From the NCBI GenBank assembly GCA_025594325.1, contig JANHCV010000011.1, positions 1 to 64,000 of the forward strand: a stretch of DNA of 64,000 nucleotides, read 5' to 3'. This stretch comes from Blastocladiella emersonii ATCC 22665. Taxonomy: Eukaryota > Blastocladiomycota > Blastocladiomycetes > Blastocladiales > Blastocladiaceae. Position 1 is the stretch's first letter; each line of letters opens with the position of its first letter. This document shows positions 1 through 12,203 of the stretch, piece after piece. Under the pieces are notes generated by a model. That model was given only the letters and a program-made list of their open reading frames with translations, had not been told where the DNA came from and did no database searches. The position numbers and the translations under genes are program-made.

Positions 1-3000
1 CGGGTCGCGGCCGTGGATCACGGCGACCTCCTCGTGGCCGTAATCAACCTTGAACACGCGCGGGAACTCGGGCCACGGGTTGTCGTTGGCGCGCGTCGGC
101 GGGGGCGGCGGGAGCAGTTCAAAGTTGGTGACGGACGCCGCGCCCTGGCGCACGGCCGTGCCGCAGCAGTCGGTGCCCGTGTCGCCGCCGCCGATGATAA
201 TGACGTGCTTGCCCTTGACGTTGACGCCGGGCAGCGAGTTGGCGTCGGCGGCCGTGGACCCCGCGCGCGCGAGCTGCTTGGTCGAGGCTGTCAGGTAGTC
301 GACCGCGAAATGAACGCCGTTGAGCTGGCGGTTCGGGATGGCGAGGTCGCGCGGCCATGTCGCGCCCGTGGCGAGCAGGACCGCGTCGTACTCGGCCGTG
401 AGCGACGCCGCGGGGATATCCTTGCCCACGTCGACGCCGCAGCGGAACTCGACGCCCTCGGCAATCAGCAGGTCGATGCGGCGCTTGACCATGCGCTTGT
501 CGAGCTTCATGTTCGGGATGCCGTACTGGAGGAGGCCGCCGGGAAGGTCCTGGCGCTCGTACACGGTGACGGCGTGGCCGGCGCGGTTGAGCATGTCGGC
601 GGCCGCCAGACCCGCGGGACCCGAGCCCACGATCGCGACGCGCTTGCCCGAGCGCACCGCGGGCGGCGTCGGCACGACCCAGCCCTGCTTGAAGGCGTAG
701 TCGATGATCGACGCCTCGATCGACTTGATGGAGACGGGATCCTCGTTGATCCCGAGCACACACGCGCCCTCGCACGGCGCGGGACACACGGCGCCCGTAA
801 ACTCGGCGAACGGGTTGGTGAGCGTGAGGCGGTCGTAGGCGGCGCGCCAGTCGTCCTTGTGCACGAGCTCGTTCCACGACGGGATCAGGTTGGCGATCGG
901 GCACCCGAACGCCGAGTTGCACGTTGGCACGCCGCAGTCCATGCACCGCGTCGCCTGGACGCGGAGGTCGCGCGTCTTCATGCGGTGCGACACCTCCTCG
1001 TAGTCCTTGACGCGGCGACGCACGCTGCGCTGCGGCTCCTTGACGCGCTTGTACTTGAGGAACCCGCGCGTCTTGTCGAGCTTGGACACGCCGTCGTCGC
1101 CGTTGACCGACGACGCGCCAGCGGCGCGCTTGGCGTTGGGCCCGCCACCCATGACCTCCTCGATGTCGGCGACCGCGGCCGCGTGCGTGAGCGCCTTGGT
1201 CTCGGCGACGAGCGCGGGCGAGATACCCGCGGGCTCGGCGGCGGGCGCGACGAGCGTGGGCAGCTTGCGCTCCGAGACGCGCTGCGCCGCGAGCACGGCC
1301 TTGTAGTCGCGCGGGAACACCTTGGTGAACCGCGGCAGGTACGTGTTCCACGACTCGAGGATCTCGCGGGCGCGTGGCGAGCCCGTGGCGTCGAGGTGCC
1401 GCTGCACGAACCCGCGCAGCTCGGCCGCGTCGTCGAGCGAGAGCGGGTCGAGGTCGACCATCTCGGGGTTGATGGCGCGCTTGGCGTCGAGGTCGAGCAC
1501 GTACGCGATGCCGCCCGACATGCCCGCGGCAAAGTTGCGGCCCGTGGGGCCGAGCACGACGCACCGGCCGCCCGTCATGTACTCGCACCCGTGGTCGCCG
1601 ACGCCCTCGACGACGGCGAGCGCGCCCGAGTTGCGCACGCAGAACCGCTCGGCGGCCATGCCGTTGACGAACAGCGCACCCGAAGTCGCGCCGTACATGC
1701 ACGTGTTGCCGACGATCACGTTGTCGCGCGGGACGAAGGCGGCGTGGCGCGCGCGCGGCGGGTAGATGGCGACGGTGCCGCCTGACAGGCCCTTACCGAC
1801 GTAATCGTTGGCGTCGCCCTCGAGCTCGAGCGTGATGCCGTGTGCGAGCCACACGCCGAACGACTGGCCGGCGCTGCCGAACAGGCGGATGCGGAGCGTG
1901 TTGGCGGGCAGGCCCTGCTCGCCGTACCGGCGCGCGACGTGGTGCGACAGGAGGGCGCCGATCGAGCGGTCCGTGTTGCACACCGAGAGCGTGAGCGTCA
2001 TGGGGATGCCCTGCTCGATGGCGACCTGGGCCTGCGGGAGCAGGACGTGGTCCTTGTGGTGCAGATCGTCGTGAGTCGGCTGCTTCCACTCGGCGGGGTG
2101 CATGGTGACGGGGACGCCCTGGCGCAGCGAGAATGCCGGGAGCAGCAGCGACTGAAGGTCGAGGAGCCGCGCCTTGGGGTTGACCTTGAGCACGTCCGGG
2201 TTGACGCGCAGGAAGTCGGTGCGGCCGACGAGCTCGGCGACGGTGCGGACGCCGAGCGAGGCCATGATGGCGCGCAGCTCCTCGGCGAGGTAGTGGAAGA
2301 AGTTGATGACGTGCTCGGGCTGGCCGGCGAACTTGGCGCGCAGCACCGGGTCCTGCGTCGCGATGCCGACGGGGCACGTGTTCTTGTGGCACGCGCGCAT
2401 CATGACGCAGCCCATGGCGATGAGCGGCGCCGTCGCGAAGCCAAACTCCTCGGCGCCGAGCATGCATGCGATGGCCACGTCGCGGCCCGTGCGCAGCTGG
2501 CCGTCCGTCTGCAGGATGACGCGGCCGCGCAGGTTGTTGAGCACGAGCGTCTGGTGCGCCTCGGCGAGCCCGAGCTCCCACGGGAGGCCGGCCGCTTTGA
2601 TCGACGTCCAGCGCGCGGCGCCGGTGCCGCCGTCGTGGCCCGAGATGAGGATGTGGTGGGCGCCGGCCTTGGCGACGCCCGACGCGATGACGCCGACGCC
2701 AACCTCGGACACGAGCTTGACCGAGACGCGGGCGGCGGGCTGCACGCTCTTCAGGTCGAAGATGAGCTGCTTGAGGTCCTCGATCGAGTAGATGTCGTGG
2801 TGCGGCGGCGGCGAGATGAGGCCGACGCCGGGCGTGGACTTGCGGGTGCGGGCAATGTCGTTGGAGACCTTGTAGCCGGGCAGCTCGCCGCCCTCGCCGG
2901 GCTTGGCGCCCTGCGCCATCTTGATCTGGAGCTCCTCGGCGTCGACGAGGTACGCGACCGTGACGCCGAACCGGCCCGACGCGATCTGCTTGATGGCGGA

Positions 3001-5928
3001 GCGGAGCGTCGGGTCCTTGGAGCGGGCCTCCTCCTCGCCGCCCTCGCCCGTGTTGGACTTGCCGCCGAGCTCGTTCATGGCGCGCGCGAGCGACGTGTGG
3101 GCCTCGAGCGAGATGGACCCGTACGACATGGCGCCGGTGCAGAAGCGGCGCACAATGTCGGTCCACGGCTCGACCTCGTCGATCGAGATGGGCATGATGC
3201 CCGCGGCGGCCGACGGCACAAAGTCGAGGCACCCGCGCAGCGTGCAGCCCTCGACCTGGGCGCGCGTCGCCGCCACGTACTTGTCGTAGGCGCCCTGGTT
3301 GGCGGAGCGGACCGCGTCCTGGAGCGAGGCGATGGCGACGGGGTCGTTGATGTGGGCCTCGGACCCGGTGCGGTGGTGGTAGTCGCCCATCTCGGGCAGC
3401 GGGCGCGACGGCGCGACGACGGCGGTGGCTGGCCACGCGCGCGCGTGGAGGCACAGCATGTCGGTGGCGAGGTGCTCGAAGCCGACGCCCTGGATGCGGG
3501 AGGCGGTGCCCATGAAGCAGCGCGCGACGACCGACTCGTGGAGCCCGAGGGCCTCGAAGATCTGCGCGCCGCGGTACGACTGCAGCGTCGAGATGCCCAT
3601 CTTGGACATGACCTTGAGGATGCCGTCGACGCACGCGTACACGTACTTGCCGACGTCGGCGCCGAGCGCGAGCGCGGCCTCGACGACGAGGTAGGGGACG
3701 ATGGCGTCGGCGCCGTAACCGAGCAGCACGCAGTGGTGGTGCACCTCGCGGGCGTCGCCGGCGTGGACGACGAGGCTGACCTGGCCGCGCTTCTTGGTCT
3801 TGACGAGGTAGTGGTGCAGGGCGCCCGTGGCGAGGGCCGACGGGATGGCGACGGCGTCGGGCCCGATGCCCGCGTCGTCGAGCACGAGCAGCGTCACGTT
3901 CTCGTTGATGGCCTGCATGGCCTCACTGCACAGGCGGTCGAGGGCCTCGGCGAGGCCGGCGGGCCCGCGCGCGACCGGGTACACGAGCGAGAGGGTGCGC
4001 GACGGGATGCGGCGCGAGATGGCGACGAGCTCCCAGGGGAGCAGGATCGGGTGGTCGAGCGCGACGAGGCGGCGGTCGCCCGGGTGCTCGATGGCGAGCA
4101 GGTTGCCGGCGGGGCCGAGGATGGTGCGCGTGGACATGACAATCTTTTCGCGGATCGGGTCGATGGGCGGGTTGGTGACCTGGGCAAACAGCTGGCGCAT
4201 GTACTCAAAGACGAAGCGCGGCTGGCCCGAGAGGCAGGCGAGCGGGGCGTCGTTGCCCATGGATCCGAGGGCCTCCTTGCCCGTCTCGAGCATGGGCATG
4301 AGCAGGACCTTGACCTGCTCCATGGTGTAGCCGAAGGCGACGAGGCGCGGGTCCTCGTGCAGCGGCGGGAGCGGGCCGCGGGCGGCGAGCCAGGCGGCGC
4401 GGTCGGCGTCGGCGGCCGAGGCGGGGAGACCGGGGACGGCGAGCTGGTCGGGCCGCTGGAGGCCGAGTGCGTGGAGGATCTTGCGCCCAGCCGAGCGCTT
4501 GAGCTCCTGGTCGTCGACTACGCGGCCGGCGAGGGTGTCCACGAGCAGCATGCGGCCGGGCATGAGGCGGCCCTTGTGCAGGACGCGGCGCGGGTCGATG
4601 GTGACGGTGCCGACCTCGGAGGCGCACAGCATGGTGTCGTCGTCCATGAGGTAGTAGCGGCACGGGCGCAGGCCGTTGCGGTCGAGCTGGGCGCCGACGA
4701 AGCGGCCGTCGGCGAAGGTGACGAGGGCGGGCCCGTCCCACGGCTCCATGAGGGTGCTGGCCCAGGTGTAGAAGGCGCGGCGGTCGTCGTCGGCGGGGTC
4801 GGCCTCGGGGACCAGCATCATGACGGCCTCGGGCAGGGTGAGGACGCCGTTGACGACGAGCAGCTCGAGCACGTTGTCGAGGGCGGCCGAGTCGGAGCCG
4901 AACTCCTCGATGATCGGGTAGAGGTGGTCCATGTCGCGGCCGAAGGTGGGCGAGGCCATGAGCCCCTCGCGGGCGCGCATCCAGTTCTTGTTGCCGCGCA
5001 GGGTGTTGATCTCGCCGTTGTGGCCGATCATGCGCAGCGGCTGGGCGCGGTCCCAGGACGGGAACGTGTTGGTGGAGAAGCGCGAGTGGACGAGGGCGAA
5101 GTGGGCCGTGTAGCGCACGTCCTTGAGGTCGTAGAAGTACTCGTAGACCTGGTTCGGGTTGAGTAGGCCCTTGTAGACGAGGTGCGACGGGTGCAGCGAG
5201 CAGGCGTAGAACCACTTGCGCAGCGAGATGGCGTGGGCGGCCTGCTTGCGCAGGAAGTAGAGCTGGGTGGCGAAGCGCTGCTCGTCGAAGGCAGCCGAGT
5301 CGGCAGTGGACGCGGCGAGCGTGACGAAGGGCTGCTCGATGGCGGGCTCCTTGGCGAGCGAGAAGGGCCCGAGGATGGACGAGTTGCGCGGGACGCGGCG
5401 CCAGCACAGGACGCGCAGGCCGAGCGAGAGGGCGAGCTCCTCGAAGGCGCGCTTGGACTCGGAGTAGACGGGCTCGGCGGGGTTGAGGTACACGTTGCCG
5501 ACGGCGTAGTGGCTGAGGGGCGGCAGGGCGATGCCGTGTTGGCTGAGGACCATGGCGGCGAAGAAGTCGTGCGGGATCGAGGTCATGACGCCTGTTGTTG
5601 GGGCATCGAGCGTTAGCGGCTCGTCCCGTCTCGAGAGAAGCAGAGAGAGCGTACCGGCGCCGTCGCCGTCGCGCACATCGGCTCCCGACGCGCCGCGGTG
5701 GGTCATGTTGCAGAGGAGGTACTTGCTGGAGGGTGCGAGCGAGATGTCGGGTCAGCACTTGTCCGTGCGGGCATGGCGGACAGCGAGAGATACGCACGCA
5801 TCGGACACGATCTTGTGCGAGGCGGCGCCCTTGACGCTGACGAGGAATCCGACGCCGCACGCGTCCTTTTCGCCGTCGGGGCCCATGTACAGGCCCTGCG
5901 CGGGCGGGATGGCGTCGGCCCACGACAT
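1..5928 (-). CDS. GLT1: NADH-dependent glutamate synthase (GOGAT), 3' end cut by window edge
   Basis: Converts glutamine plus 2-oxoglutarate to two glutamates. Three exons: 5928-5798, 5725-5655 and 5591 to the left edge (introns 5797-5726 and 5654-5592). The start MSWADAIPP is followed by EKDACGVGF, so Cys24 is the expected N-terminal nucleophile after propeptide cleavage. Then come NMTHRGASGADVRDGDGAG (class II amidotransferase), the FMN-binding synthase domain, a GXGXG region (AAGMSGGIAYVLD) and a fused small subunit with CMDCGVPTC and CPAPCEGAC Fe-S cysteines. The FAD fold is VAIVGSGPAGLAAADML and the NAD fold is IIIGGGDTGTDCCG. The frame is still open at base 1, at VFKVDYGHEE. About 1,931 residues are present, so roughly 170 are missing compared with the ~2,145-residue yeast enzyme. 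Intron 2 is 63 nt with no in-frame stop. Confidence 0.96.
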
Positions 5929-6695
5929 GGTTGCGGTCGGAGGTGGTGGGTGCTGGTGGTGGTGGGTGCTGGAGCCGTCAACGGCTGGAGGTCGCGCTCG
6001 CGGAGAGGGTGGTCGGTGCGAGCGGGCGAGCGAGGGAGGTGTCGGCCGGCCGAGCAGCAAGACAGAACGAGTGGGGTAGTGGATGAGGCACACGAGCAGC
6101 GCGTGTGCAGACTAGATACAGAGCAGAGGGGGCGGGGGAGCGAGCAAGAGCGGGGGCAGGAGGGCGAGGGCGGCGGGCGGCTTTATGGATGCGAGCGGGC
6201 GAGTCGGGTCCGGGTCCACGGCAGCCGATGGTCGCGGGCGAAGAGCGGGAGCGAGAGCGAGGCCGAGAGCCGAGCGATGGATGAGGGCAGGCTGTGTCCC
6301 GGCAATCTCCGACTAGGTCCAAGGAGGGGGCGAGCGCACAGAACGCGACGCAGTCATTTGGATCGCGTGCCGCGCCGCGCCGCGCCGCGGGCATGTGAGC
6401 CGCCGCGCCCTCCGAGTTATCTGCGATAGCTCTCCCGGTCGCCAATCTCGGCAGGCGGGAGACGCGCGGGGCGAGATAGCCGGCCGCACTTTCACGCCGG
6501 CGCTGAAAATTCGCGCGACGCGTCGGCCCCGCGTGACGCGTGCAGGTGGCTGACGCGCGTGGCGCCGCGCGTCGCGTGAACCGCGGAATCGCCTCCGCCC
6601 ATCTCGCGACCGACGTCACCGCTCGCGGACAGCCCGGATCCGTATCGCTGTGGAAGAAATCTGTATTGCTATAAATCGCTAAATGGAACACTGGT
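5929..6695. promoter_or_regulatory. Intergenic: GLT1 promoter and UTP22 3' flank
   Basis: No convincing gene. The strip lies upstream of GLT1 and downstream of the UTP22 stop. TTATC (GATAA on the other strand) occurs at 6417-6421, a core for GATA nitrogen regulators, but one short core is weak evidence. ORFs here have biased composition and no recognisable domain. Confidence 0.4.
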
Positions 6696-9600
6696 TCACT
6701 CGCTGTCCTCGTCCTCGCTCATGGCCTCGTCCGAGTCGGAGCCCGAGTCGCTGTCGTCGCCGCCGATCAGGACCTCGGCCGGGCGCTGGATCACGACGCG
6801 GTCGACGAGCCCCTCGCCCATGCGCGCCACGTCGCTGGTCACCGCCTCGACGTTGGGCACCATGCGCACCGCGTCGCCGCCCGCCGCCGCCGCGTCGTCG
6901 TCAGAGTCCGAGTCGTCGGCCGCCGCACGCGAGCGCCGCGCCACCAGGAACTTGGCGTTGCTGACCTCGCCGCCCACGAGCGCCGCGTGGTCCCACCGCC
7001 GCGGCACCAGGCGACGCGGGTCGACCACCACGCCAACCACGCCGCCGTCCACGTCGTTGTGGAACGTGCGCACCAGCGACCCGTACGTGCGCGCCACGTC
7101 CGCCAGCCACTGCTCGACCGGGTTGAACCCCGGGTGCTCGGCCGCCAGCCGCGCGCAACCCGACACCACGTACGCGCCCACGATCTCGGACCGCAGGTGC
7201 ACCGTCACGTCGAACGCCGTCAGGTCCGCCGCCGCCGGCGTGTACACGGCAGCGAGCGCCTTGGCCTTGACCGGCGTGAGGTTGGCGCCAGCGGGGGAGA
7301 GCACCGCGAGAGCCGCCTTGGCCACGGCGCGCAGCCGCTTCATCGCCAGCAGCTCCACCGTGTACCGCTTGTGGTGCGAGGAGACCACCACCGTGCCCTC
7401 GGCGGGGGGCGCCACGAGTGCGCCCGTCGGGGGCCGCTTGGACGCCGCCTCGCGCTGCGCCTTGGCCGCAGCCTCCGCAGGCGTCTGCGCCGTCGCGCTC
7501 TCGTCCTCGTCGTCAGCGAGACTGCCGCCGTTGAGCGCCATGGCCGACTTGGACCGCGACGGCGTCGCCACCCGCGTCACCACCCCGAGCGCCTCGGCCG
7601 TCCACGGGTGCCGCACCACCAGCGCGAGCGTGCGCACCACCCCCGCCAGTGCGTCCACAGGCGCCGCAACGTGCTCCGACGCCGGGCTCGTGAACACGTG
7701 CGCCACTAGCAGCTCCGCAACGTGGTCGTGGATCTGGTACCCGAGCATGTGCCGCGCCACCAGGTACTTGAACCCGCGCACCGTCGCCGCGAACCCCGGG
7801 TACACGAGCGTCAGGTTGCTCATGTCGCCCGCGTGCCGCAGCTCGTCGCGCAGCGCCACGCTCGACTTGGGCTTGACCACCATCTTGAACGCGTACCCCG
7901 AGAAATCCACGTCCAGCGACAGCGGCGACGTCACCACCGTCGCCTTGAGCCCGTGCTTGGTCTCGAGCTGCGTCGCGTACTGCGCCAGGAACAGCAGCGT
8001 CATGTGGTACAGCGCCTCGGGCTCCGTCGGCCACTTGCCGCTCGCCTCGAGCTCGACCGCGAACGTGGCACGGTGACGGTGCGCCGCCACCGCCGTGCGC
8101 GTCAGCTCGGGCGACAGCGGGAGCACCGCCGCCACGGGCAGCGGCATCTCGTCGAGACCCGTGATCAGCGCCGCGAGCTCGCGGAACGCCTCGTCCACAG
8201 ACACGGTCGTCGCCGTGCCCGCCGCCGACGCGCGCTCAACGCCGCGCAGCAGCTTGTGCAGCGGGTGCTGGCCGTGGTGCGCCACACCGGACGTTACGCC
8301 CATGTGCCGCGCGACGACGTGGTCAATAGCCGCCGCCACGATCTTGGTCGGCGCCGTCTTGGCACCCCACGCCACCGACTCGAGGATCGAGCCGTCGGGG
8401 AACCGGCGCAGCTCGGCCTTGGCGCCCCACAGCCGGCGGAACGCGAGCGCCGCCGCCTCGTCCTGCGGGCTGGGCCCAATGTCGACGGCGCGCGCGTACT
8501 CGGTCGGGTGGAACACGAGCCCGAACGTGAGCGCGTCGCCGGGGGTGGCGGTCGCCGACCCGGGTGCCTCGGCATCAACTGACCACGTGGCCGTCGGGAA
8601 CGCGGACGGGTCGCCGACGTGCGCAATCAGCTTGACGCGCGTCGTCAGGGCGCGCGCGAGGAGACGCGGCACCGCAAGCGACAAAAAGTGCGCCAGCGAC
8701 GGGTCATCGAGGCGCACGCGCGGGTTGTAGAAGGCGGGCGCCGTCGCCGGGAGCGGGATGCGGACCAGGTGGTCGAAGGTCGACTGGGGCGCGATCTTGG
8801 GCGTGAGGAACAGCGCGCCGGCCTCGCCCGCGGTCGCGAGCGTCGCAGCCTTGGTCGCCTCGAGCTGGAGCCGCGTCGCATCCGAGCGACCGGCCCACGT
8901 CGTGAGGTTGACGCCGTCCTGGTCGACCATGGCCACCTCGGACACGGAGAAGGCGTCGGGATCGGCGTGGTCGCCGAGCATCATGAGCGGCGCGGCAAAG
9001 TCGTGGTTGGCGAGGTAGAACATGACGAGGCGGAACACCTGGATCGCCTTGAGGTCGCGACCGACCTGGTTCTTGAGCGCGAGCGCCGCCGCAAGGTACG
9101 ACAGCGGGAACGCCCACGCGTTGAGCGCGCGCTGCTCACACCACACCTTGATGAGCTTGAGCGCCTCGGGCAGCGAGCCGACGACGCCTGCGGCCTTGTG
9201 CAGCGTGTGCAGGTGGCTGAGCTGGTGCATGTCCGACAGGAGCGCGGCGTTATACGCGGGCGTCGCCGGGAGCGGGTCCATGGCGGGCGCGTCGGCCGCG
9301 GGGCGCACGTTGTTGCGGCCGGGCGCGAGCTTGTCGGCGTTGAACACGGTCGCCGCCACGGTCGGGCGCACGTGTACGACGGCGGGACCGCCGAGCTTCT
9401 TGGCGAGCGGCACGGTCACGGCGAGCATCGGGCGGCGCGTGTCGTTACGGTCGTAGGCAAACTCGACGCGCAGGCCGGCGGCCTTGAGGATGGACGCGGC
9501 GTGGGCGAGATAGAAGGCCCGCTTGTGGAAGTAGCGGTAGTTGAGGTGGTCCTTGGGCTGGAACAGGTCCGAGGGCATCTGGACCGCCACGTCCACGTTG

Positions 9601-10213
9601 AACCCGCCGCGGCGCTTCACGAGGGCGCCCTTGTTGGTCCCGCCGATCAGGAAGCTGCCGACCACGTCGACGCGCTCGGGCGCGGCGTAGCCAAACTTGT
9701 ACTGGATGGCCTCGCGGCCGAGGTCAATGGCCCACGGCCACGCGACGCCGCGCTTAGCGAGGTGCTTGAGCGCGGCGTCGTGCGCCAGGGAGCCCGTCGC
9801 GGGAGCGCCCTCGAGCGCCGACTTGATGGCCATGAGCGTCTCGCGGACGCGCGCGGGGACCTTGACCGACACCTCCTCGAGGAGCGACTCGGTCTGCAGG
9901 TCCATGGCCGTGTCGAGCTGCATCAGATCTAAACCCACGCCACGCTTCTTGTCAGCGAGCTTGACCCGCAAAGGTGTTCCGCTCGGGGAGCCAGCGTACC
10001 GTGTGCGTTGATGTTGAGGTCACGGATCGCGTCCGACGAGCCGGCGGCTGCGTTCTCGCCGAGGACACCGTCCATGGGGTCGTCGTCGACCTCGGGGCCC
10101 TCGGCCTCACTGCCGGACTCGATGGCGGCATCCTCCATCTCCACGTCCGAGGCGTCGCTCGCGCTGCTGCCCTCGTCGTCGTCGTACTGGTCCACGTAGT
10201 CGCCAGGCTGCAT
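6696..10213 (-). CDS. UTP22: U3 snoRNP / small-subunit processome protein Utp22 (NOL6/Nrap)
   Basis: Nucleolar scaffold for 18S pre-rRNA processing within the small-subunit processome. Exon 1 is 10213-10000 and encodes MQPGDYVDQYDDDEG followed by an acidic tail. The intron is 9999-9929 (GTACGC donor, CTGAC branch, TTTAG acceptor). Exon 2 is 9928-6696. The joined product is 1,148 residues, close to NOL6 and Utp22 lengths. Nrap features include KRRGGFNVDVAVQMP, KDHLNYRYFHKRAFYL, VVGSFLIGGTNKGALVK and a nucleotidyltransferase-like first half; the tail is acidic (DSDSGSDSDEAMSEDEDSE). The intron falls between the acidic N-terminus and DLMQLDTAMDLQTESLLEEV, and splicing is needed to join them in frame. 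The start lies 329 bp from the divergent CCDC97-like gene. Confidence 0.93.
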
Positions 10214-10542
10214 GGTGTTTTGTGTGTAGTGTCTAGCAGTTCCTGTCCAGCATAACGGCTCAGACGGGTCGGAGGCGCGGCGGAGAGCGGACCGGATCAT
10301 GTTGATTCGACGTCACGTGGGTCCAACGCGTGCCGTCGCGAGGCGCCCCACCGCGTCGATCTTTGCGTGCAGAACCAACTTCAGCTCTGATGCGTTAGTG
10401 ATGCACGTCGGCCAAGAAATCTATCACGTCGATTAGGGTGACTCGAGACGGCGCGATGAGCTCGCTCGCGGCAAGGGTCCTGGTCGACTTTCCGTGGCCG
10501 CACCGCTCCTCTCCCCCACCCTTACGATCAGCCCGCACTACC
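10214..10542. promoter_or_regulatory. Shared divergent promoter between UTP22 and CCDC97-like gene
   Basis: A 329-bp strip separates the UTP22 start (-) from the CCDC97-like start (+). It is less GC-rich near 10,370-10,440. I see no ORF with family resemblance and no sure core element. Confidence 0.4.
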
Positions 10543-11318
10543 ATGGATCTTAACTTCGACAACCACATGCAAACTGCTTCACCGATCACGTGGCGCCCGT
10601 CCTGGCGCCCACCACGGCGTGCTGCGTCGGCCACGCCGGCCATGATCCGCAACCGCCGCCTGGCGTACTTGCGGCGCACGCTGCGCGGGACCGACTACTT
10701 TTCGCGGGAGGCTGTCCAGCTGCGCAACCCACTGCTGTACCGGTCCTTCTTTCCGGATGCCGAGGTCCCACAGACCTCGAGCAACCGCTCTGACTACAGT
10801 TCCAATGGTGTGGTGGCGAGCTTGTTTGACTGCATGGACCACGAGGCGGGCCAGCGTGCGCTCGAGGAAGCCATTACGGCCGAGGAGGAGTGTGATAGTG
10901 AGAGTGACGAGGAGGAGGCTGACGAGGAAGTGGAGCAGATGGACACGGACGGCAACGCTCCACCAAACGGCCACGTCGAGCAGGACGAGGATCGCGGAGC
11001 GTGGTTCGGGCGGCCCGAAGTCTTTGATCCGCACGTCCCCGAGAAGGAGCGAATGCGAGAGCTGCAGCGGCTCATGGAGGAGCGGTGGCTCGATGGACTG
11101 GTGCGTTTTTTGCAGCTTCCATGGGACATGAGCGAGACTGACGCCGGTCATACCTTCAGGACGCCGACTTTGACTACGCCTCGGTCGACCAGGACCCCGC
11201 CAACAACGACGAGAACCAGGTCCTCCGCGACGCCGAGGACGCGTGGTTTTCCGCCGAATCAGACGAAGCGGGAGCCGACGAGCAGCCATGTACAGACACG
11301 GGGATTCTGGACTACTGA
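10543..11318 (+). CDS. CCDC97-like (DUF2052) protein
   Basis: Exon 1 is 10543-11100, intron 11101-11159 (GTGCGT donor, CTGAC branch, TTCAG acceptor), exon 2 11160-11318. The product is 238 residues. The start ATG in the context CACTACCATGG was chosen over in-frame ATG 10456. The conserved parts are RNRRLAYLRRTL with YFSREAVQLRNPLLY, then ERMRELQRLMEERWLDGL. After the intron comes DADFDYASVDQDP, matching the family pattern of an R-rich block, an acidic middle and a FLDG-DFDY tail. Human CCDC97 has been linked to the spliceosomal SF3B complex; the role here is inferred. Its stop lies 29 bp from the convergent gene on the other strand. Confidence 0.75.
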
Positions 11319-11347
11319 TTTATCTGTATCACACATCACCACCTCGT

Positions 11348-12150
11348 TTACCCAAGGTAGCGCTCCGACGGCTTTGTCTCTACGGTGGTGGCTGCCGCCG
11401 TCGCTTCTGCGCGGATGAACGAGACGAACGGGACATGGGTCTCGATGGCCGAGAAGAGAGCCTCGGGCAGGCCCACGGTCGCGCCGACGAGCAAAGTGCG
11501 GGGGCCGAGCATGGCGAGCATCGATAGGATGCGGTGGACCGCGTCCGGCTGGTACACGCCAGGTGCGCTACGGGTTGCTCCGAAGTCAGAGTCTCGCAGG
11601 GTCGCTCAGTGAAGTCGTGTGTACCTATCGCGCATGGCATAGATCGCAATGTCGTGAATGGCAACGGCCGCGAGGTCGTCCATGGGCTCCGACGCGATGA
11701 GAGCGGCGAGGTGCTCGAGCGACGGTACGTAGCTGCGCTCCTTGGGATCGTAAGTTAGGCGGCTCGGCCGAGGCAGCAGCGCAACTCGTACCGGATCTCA
11801 ATCTGGCTCAGGGTCGGGTCGTCGGCGAGCTCAACTTCGGGCCACAGCTGCACGGCGCAGTTGACGATGGATCGCTCGCGGCAGATGAGCATCGCGCGGC
11901 GGTCCGGCGCGACGCGGGCGAGGCAGGCGTCGAGCATCTCGCGACAACGTGTGCCCGACCTAGGAGAACGACTCGGGCGACGTCACTGAAGGTCCTCACG
12001 ACAGTGTACGGACGCAGTGGGTACGGACCCTGCATCAGTTGTCAGGACGAGGTGCGACCCGGGGTACGCTTGCAGCGACGCATCGAGTCCACGCGGCGAC
12101 ACGGGCGGCGCGCTGGATCCTCTCAGAGGATCGGTCATGCTGCGTTGCAT
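11348..12150 (-). CDS. P-loop protein resembling Rad51-paralogue / SWSAP1 ATPase
   Basis: Four exons fit together in frame: 12150-12029, 11959-11792, 11732-11625 and 11567-11348, giving 205 residues. Introns are 69, 59 and 57 nt; the first donor is GTCCGT, the others GTACGA and GTACAC. The first junction creates HLVLTTDAGSGTRCREML, which aligns with the Walker A strand and loop of SWSAP1/Rad51 paralogues but has Thr-Arg where Lys-Thr is normal. Further on are LSQIEIRYVPSLEHLAALI and a Walker-B-like hydrophobic strand (AVAIHDIAIYAM), then LGPRTLLVGATVGLPEAL. SWSAP1 partners SWS1 (ZSWIM7) in recombination; that role is an inference from layout. No single exon shows the family. The exon model is well supported, the family name only moderately. 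Confidence 0.55.
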
Positions 12151-12203
12151 CAAGTCGGAGGAAGAAAGGTGATGTACATTGGATGCAGCAGAGACCCGCG
12201 ACC

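Noticed and set aside
1840-5166. Long plus-strand ORF (1,108 codons) opposite GLT1
   Set aside because: It is the antisense shadow of the GC-rich GLT1 frame; low complexity (Glu/Arg/Val/Leu) and no domain. GLT1 motifs are clear on the minus strand.
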